64,000 nt of DNA from Colwellia polaris (GCF_002104515.1 NZ_NBOE01000006.1:1-64000), one strand, 5' to 3'; shown: positions 17,007 to 26,581, counted from the stretch's first letter. Notes: generated from the letters alone by a model not told the origin. Made by a program: numbers and translations.

Positions 17007-18311
17007 TTACCTCAGTGCCTTAAATGCTTTAATATTCAACTGATGTTTTTGTAATTTTCTATATAAAGTTCTAACGCTTACTTCTAAGCTTTGAGCTATA
17101 ATTTGTGGTTGATTACCGTGTTCATTAAGTAATTTAATTATATGACTTTTTTCGTTAGAAATTAGATTGATTGGCGATTCTTCTAAGCTTGTTAGCGCAA
17201 TGATATTGTGTGGCAAGTTTTCCACATTTATGAGGTCATCATCACTGAGTAAAGCACTTCGTTGAACGATGTTTTTAAGCTCTCTTATATTGCCTGGGTA
17301 ATGATAGTTAGCTAACTTATTCAGTGCTTCATCAGTGAATTTTTTCACTGAAAACTCACTTTTAGACAATAAATGTTCTGCTAAGAGTGCAATGTCGTCT
17401 CTTCTTTCTCTTAATGTTGGTAAGGTAATAGGGAATGCTGCAATGCGATAATATAAGTCTTCTCGAAACTCACCTCGTTTAACCATTTGTTCTAAGTTTT
17501 TATGACTGGCACATATTAATCTAAAATTGGCTGTTTGTTTTTCAACACTACCTACGCGGCGATAATTTCCTGTTTCCAATAATCGTAATAATTTTACTTG
17601 CAAACTCAGTGGAATATCACCTATTTCATCTAAAAATAGGGTACCGCCATCTGCCATACAAACTAAACCTTTTTTACTGGTACTTGCACCTGTAAATGCT
17701 CCTTTTTCGTGCCCAAATAACTCAGATTCAAATAGAGATTCGTTAAGTCCAATGCACTCAACTTCGATGAAGGGTTTATCGGCGCGTTTACTTGCGTGAT
17801 GTATTGATAAAGCGGTAAGCTCTTTGCCTGTTCCTGTTTCCCCTTGCAGTAATACGCTGATATTACTATTAGCGCTGCGAGTAATCATTTTAAGCAGCTC
17901 TTGAAACTTTGCACTTTTGCCTATTAGCTTTAAATCGCTACTCACGCTACTTGCAAAATCTACCTTCTCAAGTATCTCTAAAAAACCAATAGTAATACCT
18001 TGATTATCTTTAACTAACTTCATCAAAATATTGCAGTAAAGATCTCCAGAACCTGTTTTATGAATATGAAGGGCTGAGGTATTCTTACCTGTTTCTTTAC
18101 ATGATTTTAACGGGCAGTCCTCGCCTTTTTGATCGCAGGGCTTGTTGGAGTTATGTGATACCTCATAGCACTTACTCTCCCCCAGAATTACTTCAGTAGG
18201 ATAAGTATCGCGGTATGCTTGATTTACTGCTTCGATTGCATAATCAGGCGTGATGAATATTGCCGGTTTTTCGATTGCTTCGATGATTGACTGTATTGTT
18301 TGATGAACCAC
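17007..18311 (-). CDS. Sigma-54-dependent transcriptional activator with Cys-rich PAS domain
   Basis: 434 residues. An N-terminal PAS-type sensor domain (about 5-115) contains four cysteines (C48, C59, C66, C71) in CYEVSHNSNKPC and EDCPLKSC. An AAA+ domain from about 128 has Walker A GETGTGKE (157-164), the sigma-54 contact loop GAFTGA (204-209) and LFLDEIGD. A Fis-type helix-turn-helix ends the protein (PQIIAQSLEVSVRTLYRKL). There is no receiver domain, so activity should be set by the PAS domain itself. The start is GTG at 18311. It is divergent from cydA, which has a GG-N10-GC promoter, so it is very likely the activator of the cyd operon; the signal (redox, oxygen or NO) is inference. Confidence 0.88.
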   Translation of the reverse strand: MVHQTIQSIIEAIEKPAIFITPDYAIEAVNQAYRDTYPTEVILGESKCYEVSHNSNKPCDQKGEDCPLKSCKETGKNTSALHIHKTGSGDLYCNILMKLVKDNQGITIGFLEILEKVDFASSVSSDLKLIGKSAKFQELLKMITRSANSNISVLLQGETGTGKELTALSIHHASKRADKPFIEVECIGLNESLFESELFGHEKGAFTGASTSKKGLVCMADGGTLFLDEIGDIPLSLQVKLLRLLETGNYRRVGSVEKQTANFRLICASHKNLEQMVKRGEFREDLYYRIAAFPITLPTLRERRDDIALLAEHLLSKSEFSVKKFTDEALNKLANYHYPGNIRELKNIVQRSALLSDDDLINVENLPHNIIALTSLEESPINLISNEKSHIIKLLNEHGNQPQIIAQSLEVSVRTLYRKLQKHQLNIKAFKALR

Positions 18312-18335
18312 TATTAAAGTACTCTTGGTTTTTAA

Positions 18336-18371
18336 GTCACAAGTGACAGTGCATGTCGTTAATTAATGACA
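18336..18371. promoter_or_regulatory. Two palindromes: candidate activator sites for the cyd operon
   Basis: GTCACAAGTGAC (18336-18347) is a perfect palindrome. TGTCGTTAATTAATGACA (18354-18371) is palindromic except for one base pair. They lie about 90-125 bp upstream of the sigma-54 promoter of cydA and just upstream of the divergent activator gene, where enhancer sites (and autoregulation) would be expected. Confidence 0.6.
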
Positions 18372-18460
18372 ATAATGACGTAGCTAAGGTGCTTTTTATA
18401 GTTTATTTTTATTTATTATTTAATATTCTTATTTAACAATGGCTTACTGATTTTGTTTTT

Positions 18461-18478
18461 GTGGCCCATTTTTTGCTG
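18461..18478 (+). promoter_or_regulatory. Sigma-54 promoter of the cyd operon
   Basis: GTGGCCCATTTTTTGCTG: GG at 18463-18464, ten bases, GC at 18475-18476, with TGGC and TTGC as in the consensus. The cydA start is about 165 bp downstream. Confidence 0.7.
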
Positions 18479-18640
18479 AGTTGCTGAGTGTGTGGTGAGT
18501 AAGTATTTGTGAACGATGAAATTTTAGTATTTTTATATTGAGTAAATAAGAACATTCTCGCTAAGTAGGCTATTTTTAAAAACAGTTGTTAAGTAAGTCA
18601 AAGTGTATTGTTAAATCAGCAATACAAGGAGAGCAATAAA

Positions 18641-20227
18641 GTGATAAATGAAACATTAGTTGAGTTATCGCGGTGGCAGTTTGCTATTACCGCATTATTC
18701 CATTTCTTATTTGTTCCGTTAACTCTAGGGTTAACGTGGATTTTATTTATTATGGAATCTGTTTACGTTATGACAGGTCGAGAGATCTATCGTGACATGA
18801 CAAAGTTCTGGGGAAAATTATTCGGTATTAACTTTGCTATTGGTGTAGCTACTGGCTTAACCATGGAGTTCGAATTTGGCACCAACTGGTCATATTACTC
18901 TCATTATGTCGGTGATGTTTTTGGTGCGCCATTGGCTATTGAAGGCTTAATGGCCTTTTTTCTCGAGTCTACCTTTGTAGGGATGTTTTTCCTAGGTTGG
19001 GACCGATTAAGTAAACGCCAGCATTTAATGGGTACTTTTCTTATGGCGCTTGGCACAAACCTTTCTGCACTCTGGATCTTGATTGCAAACGGTTGGATGC
19101 AAAACCCAGTCGGAAGTGAATTCAATTACATGACGATGCGAATGGAGCTGGTAAATTTTAGCGAAATAATTTTCAATCCAGTTGCACAAGTAAAATTTAT
19201 CCATACGGTAGCGGGTGGCTATGTTGCAGGTTCAATGTTTGTATTGAGTATTAGCAGCTATTATTTACTTAAAGGGAGGGATGTTGCATTTGCGAAACGC
19301 TCTTTTTCTGTGGCAGCAGGCTTTGGTTTAGCGGCTATTCTTTCTGTTATTTTACTGGGCGATGAGTCAGGTTACGAAGTAGGTGAAGTGCAACGGGTAA
19401 AACTGGCCGCTATAGAAGCCGAGTATCATACTGAACCAGCACCTGCGGCATTTACTTTAATTGGTTTACCAGACGATGAAGCAATGGAAACCCATTATTC
19501 AGTAAAAATACCTTATGCGCTGGGTATTATTGCTACGCGCTCTTTAGACGAGGAAGTTATTGGTTTACGCGACTTACAAAAAGCGCATGAGCCTCGCATT
19601 CGTAACGGTATGATAGCTTATGAATACTTAATGAAATTAAGAAATGGTGAAGACACACCTGAGAATATTGTTAAGTTTAATGAAGTTAAACATGACTTAG
19701 GTTATGGATTACTACTTAAGCGTTATACCAATAATGTAGTTGATGCCACTGAAGCACAAATTCAAATGGCGGTTAAAGACTCTACACCTGCTGTAGCACC
19801 TGTTTTTTGGGCTTTTCGCATGATGGTAGCATCTGGTTTTATTATGTTATTGCTATTTGCTTTAGCTTTTTATTATAACGCTCGACGTGAAATTGAACAA
19901 AAACGCTGGCTATTAAAAGCAATATTTTTTGCCTTACCGCTACCCTGGGTAGCAATAGAAACAGGTTGGTTTGTAGCTGAATTTGGCCGTCAGCCTTGGG
20001 CTATTAGTGAAATTTTACCAACATTTTTATCTACGTCTGATCTCGCTGTAGGCGATGTTATGTTTTCTCTTGTTGCCTTTATTGTTGTTTATAGCATTTT
20101 GTTTGTTATTGAAATGTATTTGATGATTAAGTTTGCACGCCTAGGTCCGAGTTCATTACATACTGGACGTTATCATTTTGAACAAGCACCAGAGTTAACA
20201 TCTGGTCTTCGCAGCCAGAATTCTTAA
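18641..20227 (+). CDS. cydA: Cytochrome bd ubiquinol oxidase subunit I
   Basis: Quinol-oxidising, haem-carrying subunit of the high-affinity terminal oxidase in the inner membrane. The 528-residue protein aligns throughout with E. coli CydA. Haem ligands H21 (b595), H188 and M395 (b558) are in place, E101 lies in [11 protein letters not shown], and the long Q-loop form (about 255-390) is present. The start is GTG 18641, with AAGGAGAG ahead of it; a TTG at 18608 would add 11 residues before the ribosome binding site. First gene of cydABX-cydDC, driven by a sigma-54-type promoter. Confidence 0.97.
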   Translation: MINETLVELSRWQFAITALFHFLFVPLTLGLTWILFIMESVYVMTGREIYRDMTKFWGKLFGINFAIGVATGLTMEFEFGTNWSYYSHYVGDVFGAPLAIEGLMAFFLESTFVGMFFLGWDRLSKRQHLMGTFLMALGTNLSALWILIANGWMQNPVGSEFNYMTMRMELVNFSEIIFNPVAQVKFIHTVAGGYVAGSMFVLSISSYYLLKGRDVAFAKRSFSVAAGFGLAAILSVILLGDESGYEVGEVQRVKLAAIEAEYHTEPAPAAFTLIGLPDDEAMETHYSVKIPYALGIIATRSLDEEVIGLRDLQKAHEPRIRNGMIAYEYLMKLRNGEDTPENIVKFNEVKHDLGYGLLLKRYTNNVVDATEAQIQMAVKDSTPAVAPVFWAFRMMVASGFIMLLLFALAFYYNARREIEQKRWLLKAIFFALPLPWVAIETGWFVAEFGRQPWAISEILPTFLSTSDLAVGDVMFSLVAFIVVYSILFVIEMYLMIKFARLGPSSLHTGRYHFEQAPELTSGLRSQNS

Positions 20228-20238
20228 GGAGAAAATAC

Positions 20239-21393
20239 ATGTTTGATTACGAAACATTAAAATTTATATGGTGGTGCCTTATTGGTTTTCTTTTTATAGG
20301 GTTTGCGATTACCGATGGAATGGATATGGGGGTAGGCGGTCTATTACCATTTGTAGCGAAAAGTGATGCTGAAAGTCGAGTGGTAATTAATACCGTGGGT
20401 GCTCATTGGGATGGTAACCAAGTATGGTTTATCACTGCTGGTGCATCTTTATTTGCTGCGTGGCCTTTAGTGTATGCAACCGCTTTTAGCGGATTTTACT
20501 TTGCGATGATGCTAACCCTATTTAGTTTGTTTTTACGTCCGTTGGCTTTTGATTATCGCAGTAAAATAGATTCTTTAAAGTGGCGTACTAATTGGGACAA
20601 GGCGCTGTTTGTTGGTTCAATGGTGCCGCCATTAGTTTTTGGTGTCGCTTTTGGTAATTTACTACAAGGTGTGCCTTTTAATTTCGATTCATTAATGCGG
20701 GTAACGTATACAGGTTCATTTTTTGCGCTGTTTACTCCATTTACGCTCTTAACCGGTATCGTGAGTGTAGCCATGATGCTAATGCATGGCTCAACTTGGT
20801 TGGTAATGAGAACAGATGAAGACGTTGCTCAGCGTTCAGCTAACTTTGGACGTGTTATAGCAATAGTGTTATCGGTTTCTTTTATTATTGCCGGCTTAAT
20901 GGTTTGGCATAATGTTGATGGCTATTTGGTTGTTAGCGCTATTGATACATTAGGGCAATCACAGCCAACCATCAAAAGTGTAGTAACAAGTTCAGGTGCT
21001 TGGTTAACTAACTATAAAGAGACGCCATTATTATGGTTAGTACCAATTACAGGCATACTTGCACCATTTTTAGTTGCCGCTTTACTGAGTGTTAAGAAAA
21101 AAAGCACATCAGTAAAAGTTACCGCTTTCATTGGAAGTTCTATCACAATTATTAGCATAATTTTAACCGCTGGTATTTCGATGTTTCCTTTTGTTATGCC
21201 TTCAAGTAGTCATCCTAGCCATAGTTTACTGATGTGGGACACTGTTTCGAGTGAGGGCACGTTAAATCTTATGCTTATTGTGGTGGCTATATTTGTACCT
21301 ATAATTTTGGGTTATACAATTTGGTGTTACAAAAAGATGTGGCGAACAGTTACTGTTGCTGAAATTGAGCAAAACAGTCATACCGCCTATTAA
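20239..21393 (+). CDS. cydB: Cytochrome bd ubiquinol oxidase subunit II
   Basis: 384-residue multi-spanning partner of CydA. It begins MFDYETLKFIWWCLIGFLFIGF and carries ITDGMDMGVGGLLPF, in line with the E. coli protein (379 aa). TAAGGAGAA precedes the ATG, 11 bp after cydA. It ends in a hydrophobic helix and a short basic tail. Part of the same transcript as cydA and cydX. Confidence 0.97.
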   Translation: MFDYETLKFIWWCLIGFLFIGFAITDGMDMGVGGLLPFVAKSDAESRVVINTVGAHWDGNQVWFITAGASLFAAWPLVYATAFSGFYFAMMLTLFSLFLRPLAFDYRSKIDSLKWRTNWDKALFVGSMVPPLVFGVAFGNLLQGVPFNFDSLMRVTYTGSFFALFTPFTLLTGIVSVAMMLMHGSTWLVMRTDEDVAQRSANFGRVIAIVLSVSFIIAGLMVWHNVDGYLVVSAIDTLGQSQPTIKSVVTSSGAWLTNYKETPLLWLVPITGILAPFLVAALLSVKKKSTSVKVTAFIGSSITIISIILTAGISMFPFVMPSSSHPSHSLLMWDTVSSEGTLNLMLIVVAIFVPIILGYTIWCYKKMWRTVTVAEIEQNSHTAY

Positions 21394-21474
21394 TTTAGTT
21401 GGAATTAAACTGAGCGTAACAGTGATAAAAGTAACGTTACACTCAGCAATATATAAAATAATTGAGGAAAAATA

Positions 21475-21603
21475 ATGTGGTATTTCAGTTGGATATTAGG
21501 AGTATTACTCGCCGTTGCTTTAGGTATTATTAACGTGATGTGGTACGAAATGGAGCAACACATAGACAATGTTTCTAAAGATCAAAATAGTGATGAAGAA
21601 TAA
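21475..21603 (+). CDS. cydX: Cytochrome bd accessory subunit CydX
   Basis: 42-residue single-span protein starting MWYFSWILGVLLAVALGIIN and then VMWYE, the conserved CydX pattern, with an acidic C-terminal tail (KDQNSDEE). In E. coli CydX stabilises the haems of the CydAB complex. TGAGGAAA lies before the ATG. The gene sits 81 bp after cydB and 45 bp before cydD. It is missed by usual length cut-offs. Confidence 0.94.
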   Translation: MWYFSWILGVLLAVALGIINVMWYEMEQHIDNVSKDQNSDEE

Positions 21604-21648
21604 TTTTTTTAGTTATTAAAACAATGAGCTAGTACTACACAGGTTATT

Positions 21649-23424
21649 ATGACAGAGCAAAGTGCAAAACAAAAAAAGCAAGTTAATAGCTGGCTCAAAT
21701 ATCAAAGAAAATACGCTCACGGTAAGCTAAGTCGTGCTATTGCATTTGGATCATTAAATGGACTATTAATGATTCTACAAACTGGAGTGCTTGCTTACCT
21801 TATTGATTTATTTATATTTGCTGAAACAGATGTGAGTTTGAATAAAAGCGAAATTACGGCAGTTAATAGCAATGTGATTTTTAATGATACAACACTAATA
21901 ATTATATTATTGGTGTTGGTTATTTGTTGCAGGGCTGCTTTAGGCTATTTTAGTGAGTGTTATAGCCGTCGTGGTGCTATGGATATTAAGGCGAACATTC
22001 GTTCCCGTTTACTCAATAGATTATTTCAATTTGGTCCGGCTTTTACACAGACTAAAGGTAGTGCCAAGTTAGCTAATTTACTGCATCAAGGCATAGATTC
22101 GTTAGAGGATTATTTTGCGGGCTACCTTCCTGTTATTGCTTACTGTGCGGTTATTCCTATAGCAATACTTGTTGCTGTGTTTCCCGTTGATTGGCAATCA
22201 GGTTTAATTTTATTAGTAACTGCGCCTATGGTGCCATTTTTTATGATACTTATTGGTCATAAAGCACAGCGTTTAAATGAAGAGCATTGGTCTAAGTTAC
22301 AGCGAATGAGTAGTCATTTTCTTGATATAATACAAGGGCTAACCCAACTTAAAATATTCAACGCTTCGCGCAGAGAAATTGCTGCAGTTAAAAAAATTAG
22401 CGACGACTATGGTGATGAAACCATGGGGATTTTAAAAATTGCTTTTCTTTCGTCGTTTGTTTTAGAGTTTTTGGCGTCTATTTCAATAGCATTAGTCGCA
22501 GTTATATTAGGTTTTCGTTTATATTATGGTGATGTTGATTATCTTTTGGCTTTATGGGTTTTATTACTCGCCCCTGAGTTTTATTTACCTTTTAGGCAAC
22601 TAGGTGCGCAGTACCATGCAAAAATGGCCGGGGTAACAGCTGCCGAAGATCTTGTTGATATTTTAAATTCCCCGCTGTTATCTAACTCGCAAGAAATAAT
22701 ATTTACTGATCCTATTTCCATTAAACTTGAGCAAGTAGATTACGCATACCCCGATCGTTGCAATGCCCTTACTCATGTTGATATTGAGTTTTCATCACCA
22801 GGCTTATATGCCGTTATTGGTGAAAGTGGTTCGGGGAAATCAACACTCATTGATATGGTATTGGGCTTTATTGCGCCTAGTGCTGGTAAAGTAACAATAA
22901 ATGGTAATCGACTATCTTCTGAAAATAGAGATCACTGGTTAAAACATTGCGGGTGGATCTCACAGCAAGCACAAGTTTTTTATGGCTCACTAGCCTTTAA
23001 TGTCGGGTTGTCAGAAACTTATCAAAATGAGCGTGTGATAGAAGCGCTTGAAAAATCAGGATTAGCTGATTTTGTAAAAAACCTTGAGTTAGGCGTTGAA
23101 ACTATTATTGGTGAAGGCGGTGCTGGCCTTTCAGGCGGGCAAATACAGCGTTTAGCGTTGGCGAGAGTGTTTTATCATCAACCTGATGTTTTAATACTTG
23201 ATGAGCCTACTAGTCACCTTGATCAAAATACAGAGGAGATTGTCACTGCTTCAATTAATGAATATGCTGAAAACCATATTGTGATTGTTATTGCCCACCG
23301 TTTACACACGGTTATTGGCGCTAAAAACATCATTGTACTTGAACAAGGAAAAGTTATTGAGTCGGGCAATCACCAAGCACTGTTAGAACGTAATGGCTAT
23401 TATGCACAACAGGTGAAAATATGA
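21649..23424 (+). CDS. cydD: Glutathione/cysteine ABC exporter subunit CydD
   Basis: 591-residue half-transporter: six-helix membrane domain (about 25-330) followed by an ATPase domain with Walker A GESGSGKST, signature LSGGQIQR and Walker B DVLILDEPT. CydDC exports thiols to the periplasm and is needed for assembly of cytochrome bd. There is no obvious Shine-Dalgarno before the ATG; the gene lies 45 bp after cydX. Its TGA overlaps the ATG of a 16-codon frame that runs to the cydC start. Confidence 0.94.
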   Translation: MTEQSAKQKKQVNSWLKYQRKYAHGKLSRAIAFGSLNGLLMILQTGVLAYLIDLFIFAETDVSLNKSEITAVNSNVIFNDTTLIIILLVLVICCRAALGYFSECYSRRGAMDIKANIRSRLLNRLFQFGPAFTQTKGSAKLANLLHQGIDSLEDYFAGYLPVIAYCAVIPIAILVAVFPVDWQSGLILLVTAPMVPFFMILIGHKAQRLNEEHWSKLQRMSSHFLDIIQGLTQLKIFNASRREIAAVKKISDDYGDETMGILKIAFLSSFVLEFLASISIALVAVILGFRLYYGDVDYLLALWVLLLAPEFYLPFRQLGAQYHAKMAGVTAAEDLVDILNSPLLSNSQEIIFTDPISIKLEQVDYAYPDRCNALTHVDIEFSSPGLYAVIGESGSGKSTLIDMVLGFIAPSAGKVTINGNRLSSENRDHWLKHCGWISQQAQVFYGSLAFNVGLSETYQNERVIEALEKSGLADFVKNLELGVETIIGEGGAGLSGGQIQRLALARVFYHQPDVLILDEPTSHLDQNTEEIVTASINEYAENHIVIVIAHRLHTVIGAKNIIVLEQGKVIESGNHQALLERNGYYAQQVKI

Positions 23425-23471
23425 AAATTTATCTAAGTGTTGAAAACCAGAGCATAGAGGTAGGCAAATGA
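23421..23471 (+). CDS. 16-codon coupling ORF between cydD and cydC
   Basis: ATG 23421 overlaps the cydD stop (ATGA). The frame MKIYLSVENQSIEVGK ends at a TGA that overlaps the cydC ATG (ATGA, 23468-23471). It may carry ribosomes from cydD to cydC. Whether the peptide itself matters is unknown; it could also be the residue of a shifted cydC start, since both begin MKI. Confidence 0.4.
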   Translation: MKIYLSVENQSIEVGK

Positions 23472-25219
23472 AAATATTTTTTCGCTTAATTATTTTATTT
23501 AAACCTCAGCTGCCTTTAATGTTACTCGGTGCGTTTTTATCCGTTATTACCGTGTTAGCGAATATTAGTTTATTGGCTGTTTCTGGATGGTTTATTACAT
23601 TGATGGCCATTGCCGGCACAACCGGCATTACAGTGAATTACTTTACCCCGGCAGCCATTATTCGGTTTTTAGCAATAGTGCGAACAGCGGGACGATACGC
23701 AGAGCGTATGTTAACGCACAGAGCGACATTTAATGCACTGGCACATTTACGGCATTATTTTTATCAACAGCTTGAGCCCTTATTGCCTTATTATCAGCTT
23801 GATTTGCGCTCAGGTGATTTGCTCGCTCGCTTGCAGCAAGATATCGACAATTTAGATAATTTTTATCTACGTGTGCTGCTCCCAATTGTAGTCGCCTTAA
23901 TTTCAGTACCCATTGTTTGCTATGCGCTCGCCATTTTTTCTCAAACTATTGCTTTGCTTATGTTAAGTACGTTATTAATTGTTGCTATAGTTTTACCCGT
24001 GATCAGTTATCTAGTATCAACTGAACTTGCCAAAGAAAAAACTCATTTAGAGGGGCACCTCACCACAGAGTTAGTTAATGGTATAGGTGCAATTAAAACA
24101 TTATTAGTTTACCAAGTAGGCATAAGCTATCAGCGTTCAATAGCAAATATTACACGAAAATATTACGCGGTGCGTTATCGCTTAGTTAAAATTAATGCTG
24201 GTTTAAATGCGATAACCTTTTTACTCATCAACCTATCGGCGCTAGCGTGCTTATTCATTTTATTGCCACAACTATCTAGTGGCGAAGTCGACAGTAAATC
24301 CTTGGTAGCTGTTATCTTACTGGTATTAGTAAGCTTCGAAACAGTAAGTAACATGCCATTAGCATTACAGTTATTACCGCAAAGTTTAGCTAGCGCGGCA
24401 AGGTTGTTTGCTATTATCGATAAAGAAAAACCTATTGATATTGGTGTTGAAGCTATTATGCGTAGCGATATTCATTTTAATAATTTAACTTTTAGTTATC
24501 CGGAACAAAAAAATAAGAGTTTAGTCGATATTAATTTATCAATTAGCGCAGGCGAAAAAGTCGCCATTATCGGGGCAAGTGGAGCAGGGAAATCAACCTT
24601 AGTTAATTTATTAATGGGCTTCTGGCCAACAGGTAAAGCGGTGTCAGAAACTAATCAATATAACAACGGTTTGATAACTATTGGTGAGCGTGATTTAAGT
24701 TTAATTAAACGTGAATCATTACGCGAACATATTGCCTTAATGAGTCAGCAGGGGCATATTTTTGATGCCAGTATTGCCGATAATTTACGCTTAGCAAATG
24801 ATAAGGCAACTTTTGAAGAAATGCGTGAAGTTTGCCAATTAGTTAATCTACTCGATTTTATTGATAGCTTACCAAATGGGCTAGATACTTGGTTAGGCTC
24901 AACGGGGACTGGCTTGTCAGGTGGACAAGCCCAACGATTACAAGTAGCCCAATTATTACTTCGCTCTGCCAGTGTTCTTATTCTAGATGAGCCTACCAAA
25001 GGATTAGAGCGTCGCAACGAAGAACTCGTGATGAGTAATATATTAGCTCATGTAAAAAAGAACAAACAAAGCTTATTGGTTATTACACATAAACCACTGA
25101 TGTTAGACAAAATGGATAAAATCATTGTAATGGAACATGGAAAAATTACTGCTCAAGGGAGCCATCAACAGCTTTATAGCAGCAATACGTATTACCAGAC
25201 CCTACTTAATTATTTTTAG
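23468..25219 (+). CDS. cydC: Glutathione/cysteine ABC exporter subunit CydC
   Basis: 583-residue partner half-transporter of CydD. The N-terminus MKIFFRLIILFKPQLPLMLLG and then VSGWFITLMAIAG are typical of CydC. The nucleotide-binding domain has Walker A GASGAGKST, signature LSGGQAQR and Walker B SVLILDEPT. AGAGGTAGGC precedes the ATG. It ends 61 bp before a c-haem protein gene on the same strand, which is possibly part of the operon. Confidence 0.94.
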   Translation: MKIFFRLIILFKPQLPLMLLGAFLSVITVLANISLLAVSGWFITLMAIAGTTGITVNYFTPAAIIRFLAIVRTAGRYAERMLTHRATFNALAHLRHYFYQQLEPLLPYYQLDLRSGDLLARLQQDIDNLDNFYLRVLLPIVVALISVPIVCYALAIFSQTIALLMLSTLLIVAIVLPVISYLVSTELAKEKTHLEGHLTTELVNGIGAIKTLLVYQVGISYQRSIANITRKYYAVRYRLVKINAGLNAITFLLINLSALACLFILLPQLSSGEVDSKSLVAVILLVLVSFETVSNMPLALQLLPQSLASAARLFAIIDKEKPIDIGVEAIMRSDIHFNNLTFSYPEQKNKSLVDINLSISAGEKVAIIGASGAGKSTLVNLLMGFWPTGKAVSETNQYNNGLITIGERDLSLIKRESLREHIALMSQQGHIFDASIADNLRLANDKATFEEMREVCQLVNLLDFIDSLPNGLDTWLGSTGTGLSGGQAQRLQVAQLLLRSASVLILDEPTKGLERRNEELVMSNILAHVKKNKQSLLVITHKPLMLDKMDKIIVMEHGKITAQGSHQQLYSSNTYYQTLLNYF

Positions 25220-25280
25220 CCTAATTTAACTTTAGGCATATCGTGCTTTTAACCTTAATAAATAGCACCACAAACACGTT

Positions 25281-25874
25281 ATGGAGAATGTTATCAAAAC
25301 AAAAAGCATTAATATGTTAATAGCCTGTACTTCGTCATTACTGATATTTTTTGCAAATGCAGAGGAGGGAGCTGTTAATCCACTAACCTTGGAAGCAAGG
25401 ACATTAGCAAAAGCTTTTGGTGGTGACTTAAAAGCGGTATTAAAAACTTCTATGAAATCTGGAGGTCCTGAAAGTGCGCTACAAGTTTGTAACCTTCAAG
25501 CGGGAGCCATTGCTCATAAAAGTGCTATTTCATCAGGTTGGAACATAGGACGTACAGCACTGAGAGTGAGAAATATAAGTAATGCGCCAGATGAGTGGGA
25601 GCTGAACACTCTGCGTCAATTTGAACAGCGTAAAGAGGCAGAAGAGACTCTAAAGCACATGGAGTATTCTGAGGTAGTTAAAACAGGTGAAAAATCAGTA
25701 TATCGCTATATGAAAGCAATACCCACTGGCGAGGAATGTACAACGTGTCATGGGAATAATATAGATGAAAAAATTAGCGGTAAAATTAAATTACTGTATC
25801 TAAATGATCAAGCTACTGGTTTTAATGTTGGTGATATTCGAGGTGCATTCACACTCGAGAAAACACTTAATTAG
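25281..25874 (+). CDS. Periplasmic c-haem protein, DUF3365 (Tll0287-like) family
   Basis: 197 residues: signal peptide (cut near residue 27, FANA), an all-helical sensor-like domain and a single c-haem site CTTCH (C153, C156, H157). This pattern (VCNLQAGAIAHK, WNIGRTALRVRN, EECTTCHG) is that of DUF3365 proteins, small haem proteins suspected of redox or gas sensing. The start is not certain: ATG 25281 has no clear Shine-Dalgarno, and a second ATG at 25314 still leaves a signal peptide. Its place right after cydC suggests a link to bd-oxidase respiration (inference). Confidence 0.8.
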   Translation: MENVIKTKSINMLIACTSSLLIFFANAEEGAVNPLTLEARTLAKAFGGDLKAVLKTSMKSGGPESALQVCNLQAGAIAHKSAISSGWNIGRTALRVRNISNAPDEWELNTLRQFEQRKEAEETLKHMEYSEVVKTGEKSVYRYMKAIPTGEECTTCHGNNIDEKISGKIKLLYLNDQATGFNVGDIRGAFTLEKTLN

Positions 25875-26165
25875 TACTGCGCTTAAATAACACTTATGTA
25901 CTTTTAACTGTGTTTATTTAAGTTGTAAACGCTTTTAGGTTAATTGATTTTTTAATAAAAAAAATCCATTGGTGAAGTTCAAAACTCATACCTATAATCA
26001 GCCGAGTTCGGTTCGTTGAAACATAACTGATTTATGTCGCCTGCTGATATTGGTATATTGCACGGCTCTTCTTAAACGCATTTAAAACCTATGGGATCAG
26101 CTTCGTTGAAATTACTAGAACTTTGGTCTGCCTTGAATAAACTTAAATAAGTAATAAATTGCAGA
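25875..26165. other. Intergenic region between the c-haem gene and the tRNA pair
   Basis: No gene seen. The sequence 25975-26165 has the look of a degenerate intergenic repeat, but only one copy lies in the window. Confidence 0.35.
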
Positions 26166-26167
26166 CG

Positions 26168-26198
26168 AAAAAAAACCTTAACATTGCTATTAAGGTTT
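26168..26198 (-). terminator. Terminator of the tRNA operon
   Basis: On the reverse strand AAACCTTAA, an 8-base loop, TTAAGGTTT and a T run. Confidence 0.8.
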
Positions 26199-26222
26199 CG
26201 TTTCTTCTCGTTAGAGAATAAA

Positions 26223-26298
<76 letters not shown>

Positions 26299-26411
26299 AC
26301 ACGAAGAACGTGTGCGATAATTATGTTCTAGGAACTAATTATCTTGGCACCGAATCAACATCGGAACTTGTTGATTCTACAGTTAACTTAATTAAAAGCT
26401 AAAAGTGTAAA

Positions 26412-26487
26412 TGGTGCCTCGACCCGGAATCGAACCAGGGACACGAGGATTTTCAATCCTCTGCTCTACCGACTGAGCTATCGAGGC
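26412..26487 (-). tRNA. tRNA-Phe (anticodon GAA)
   Basis: 76 nt with encoded CCA. Acceptor GCCTCGA/TCGAGGC, anticodon arm AGGATTGAAAATCCT (GAA), T-arm GTTCGATTC. It is transcribed first, ahead of tRNA-Thr, about 110 bp apart. Confidence 0.97.
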
Positions 26488-26542
26488 ACATTAACAATCA
26501 ATTTGATTGCTCTGTACATTGTCTTCTTGGCTGTGCCTTGAA

Positions 26543-26581
26543 GACGGGGCGTATTAAACTGTTTTTCGTTTACCCCGTCAA
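26543..26581 (-). promoter_or_regulatory. tRNA operon promoter with GC-rich discriminator
   Basis: On the reverse strand -35 TTGACG (26576-26581), 17-bp spacer, -10 TTTAAT (26553-26558), then the GC-rich discriminator ACGCCCCGTC, the hallmark of promoters under stringent (ppGpp/DksA) control. Confidence 0.8.

Noticed and set aside
7311..18371. One common binding site for the PEP-CTERM genes and cydA
   Set aside because: The cyd palindromes (TGTCGTTAATTAATGACA, GTCACAAGTGAC) share only TGTC with the PEP-CTERM box and are placed at a different distance from the promoter, so I treat them as sites of different activators.
25975..26165. A riboswitch or structured RNA upstream of the tRNA pair
   Set aside because: No conserved riboswitch motif recognised and the flanking genes point away from it or are tRNAs on the other strand.
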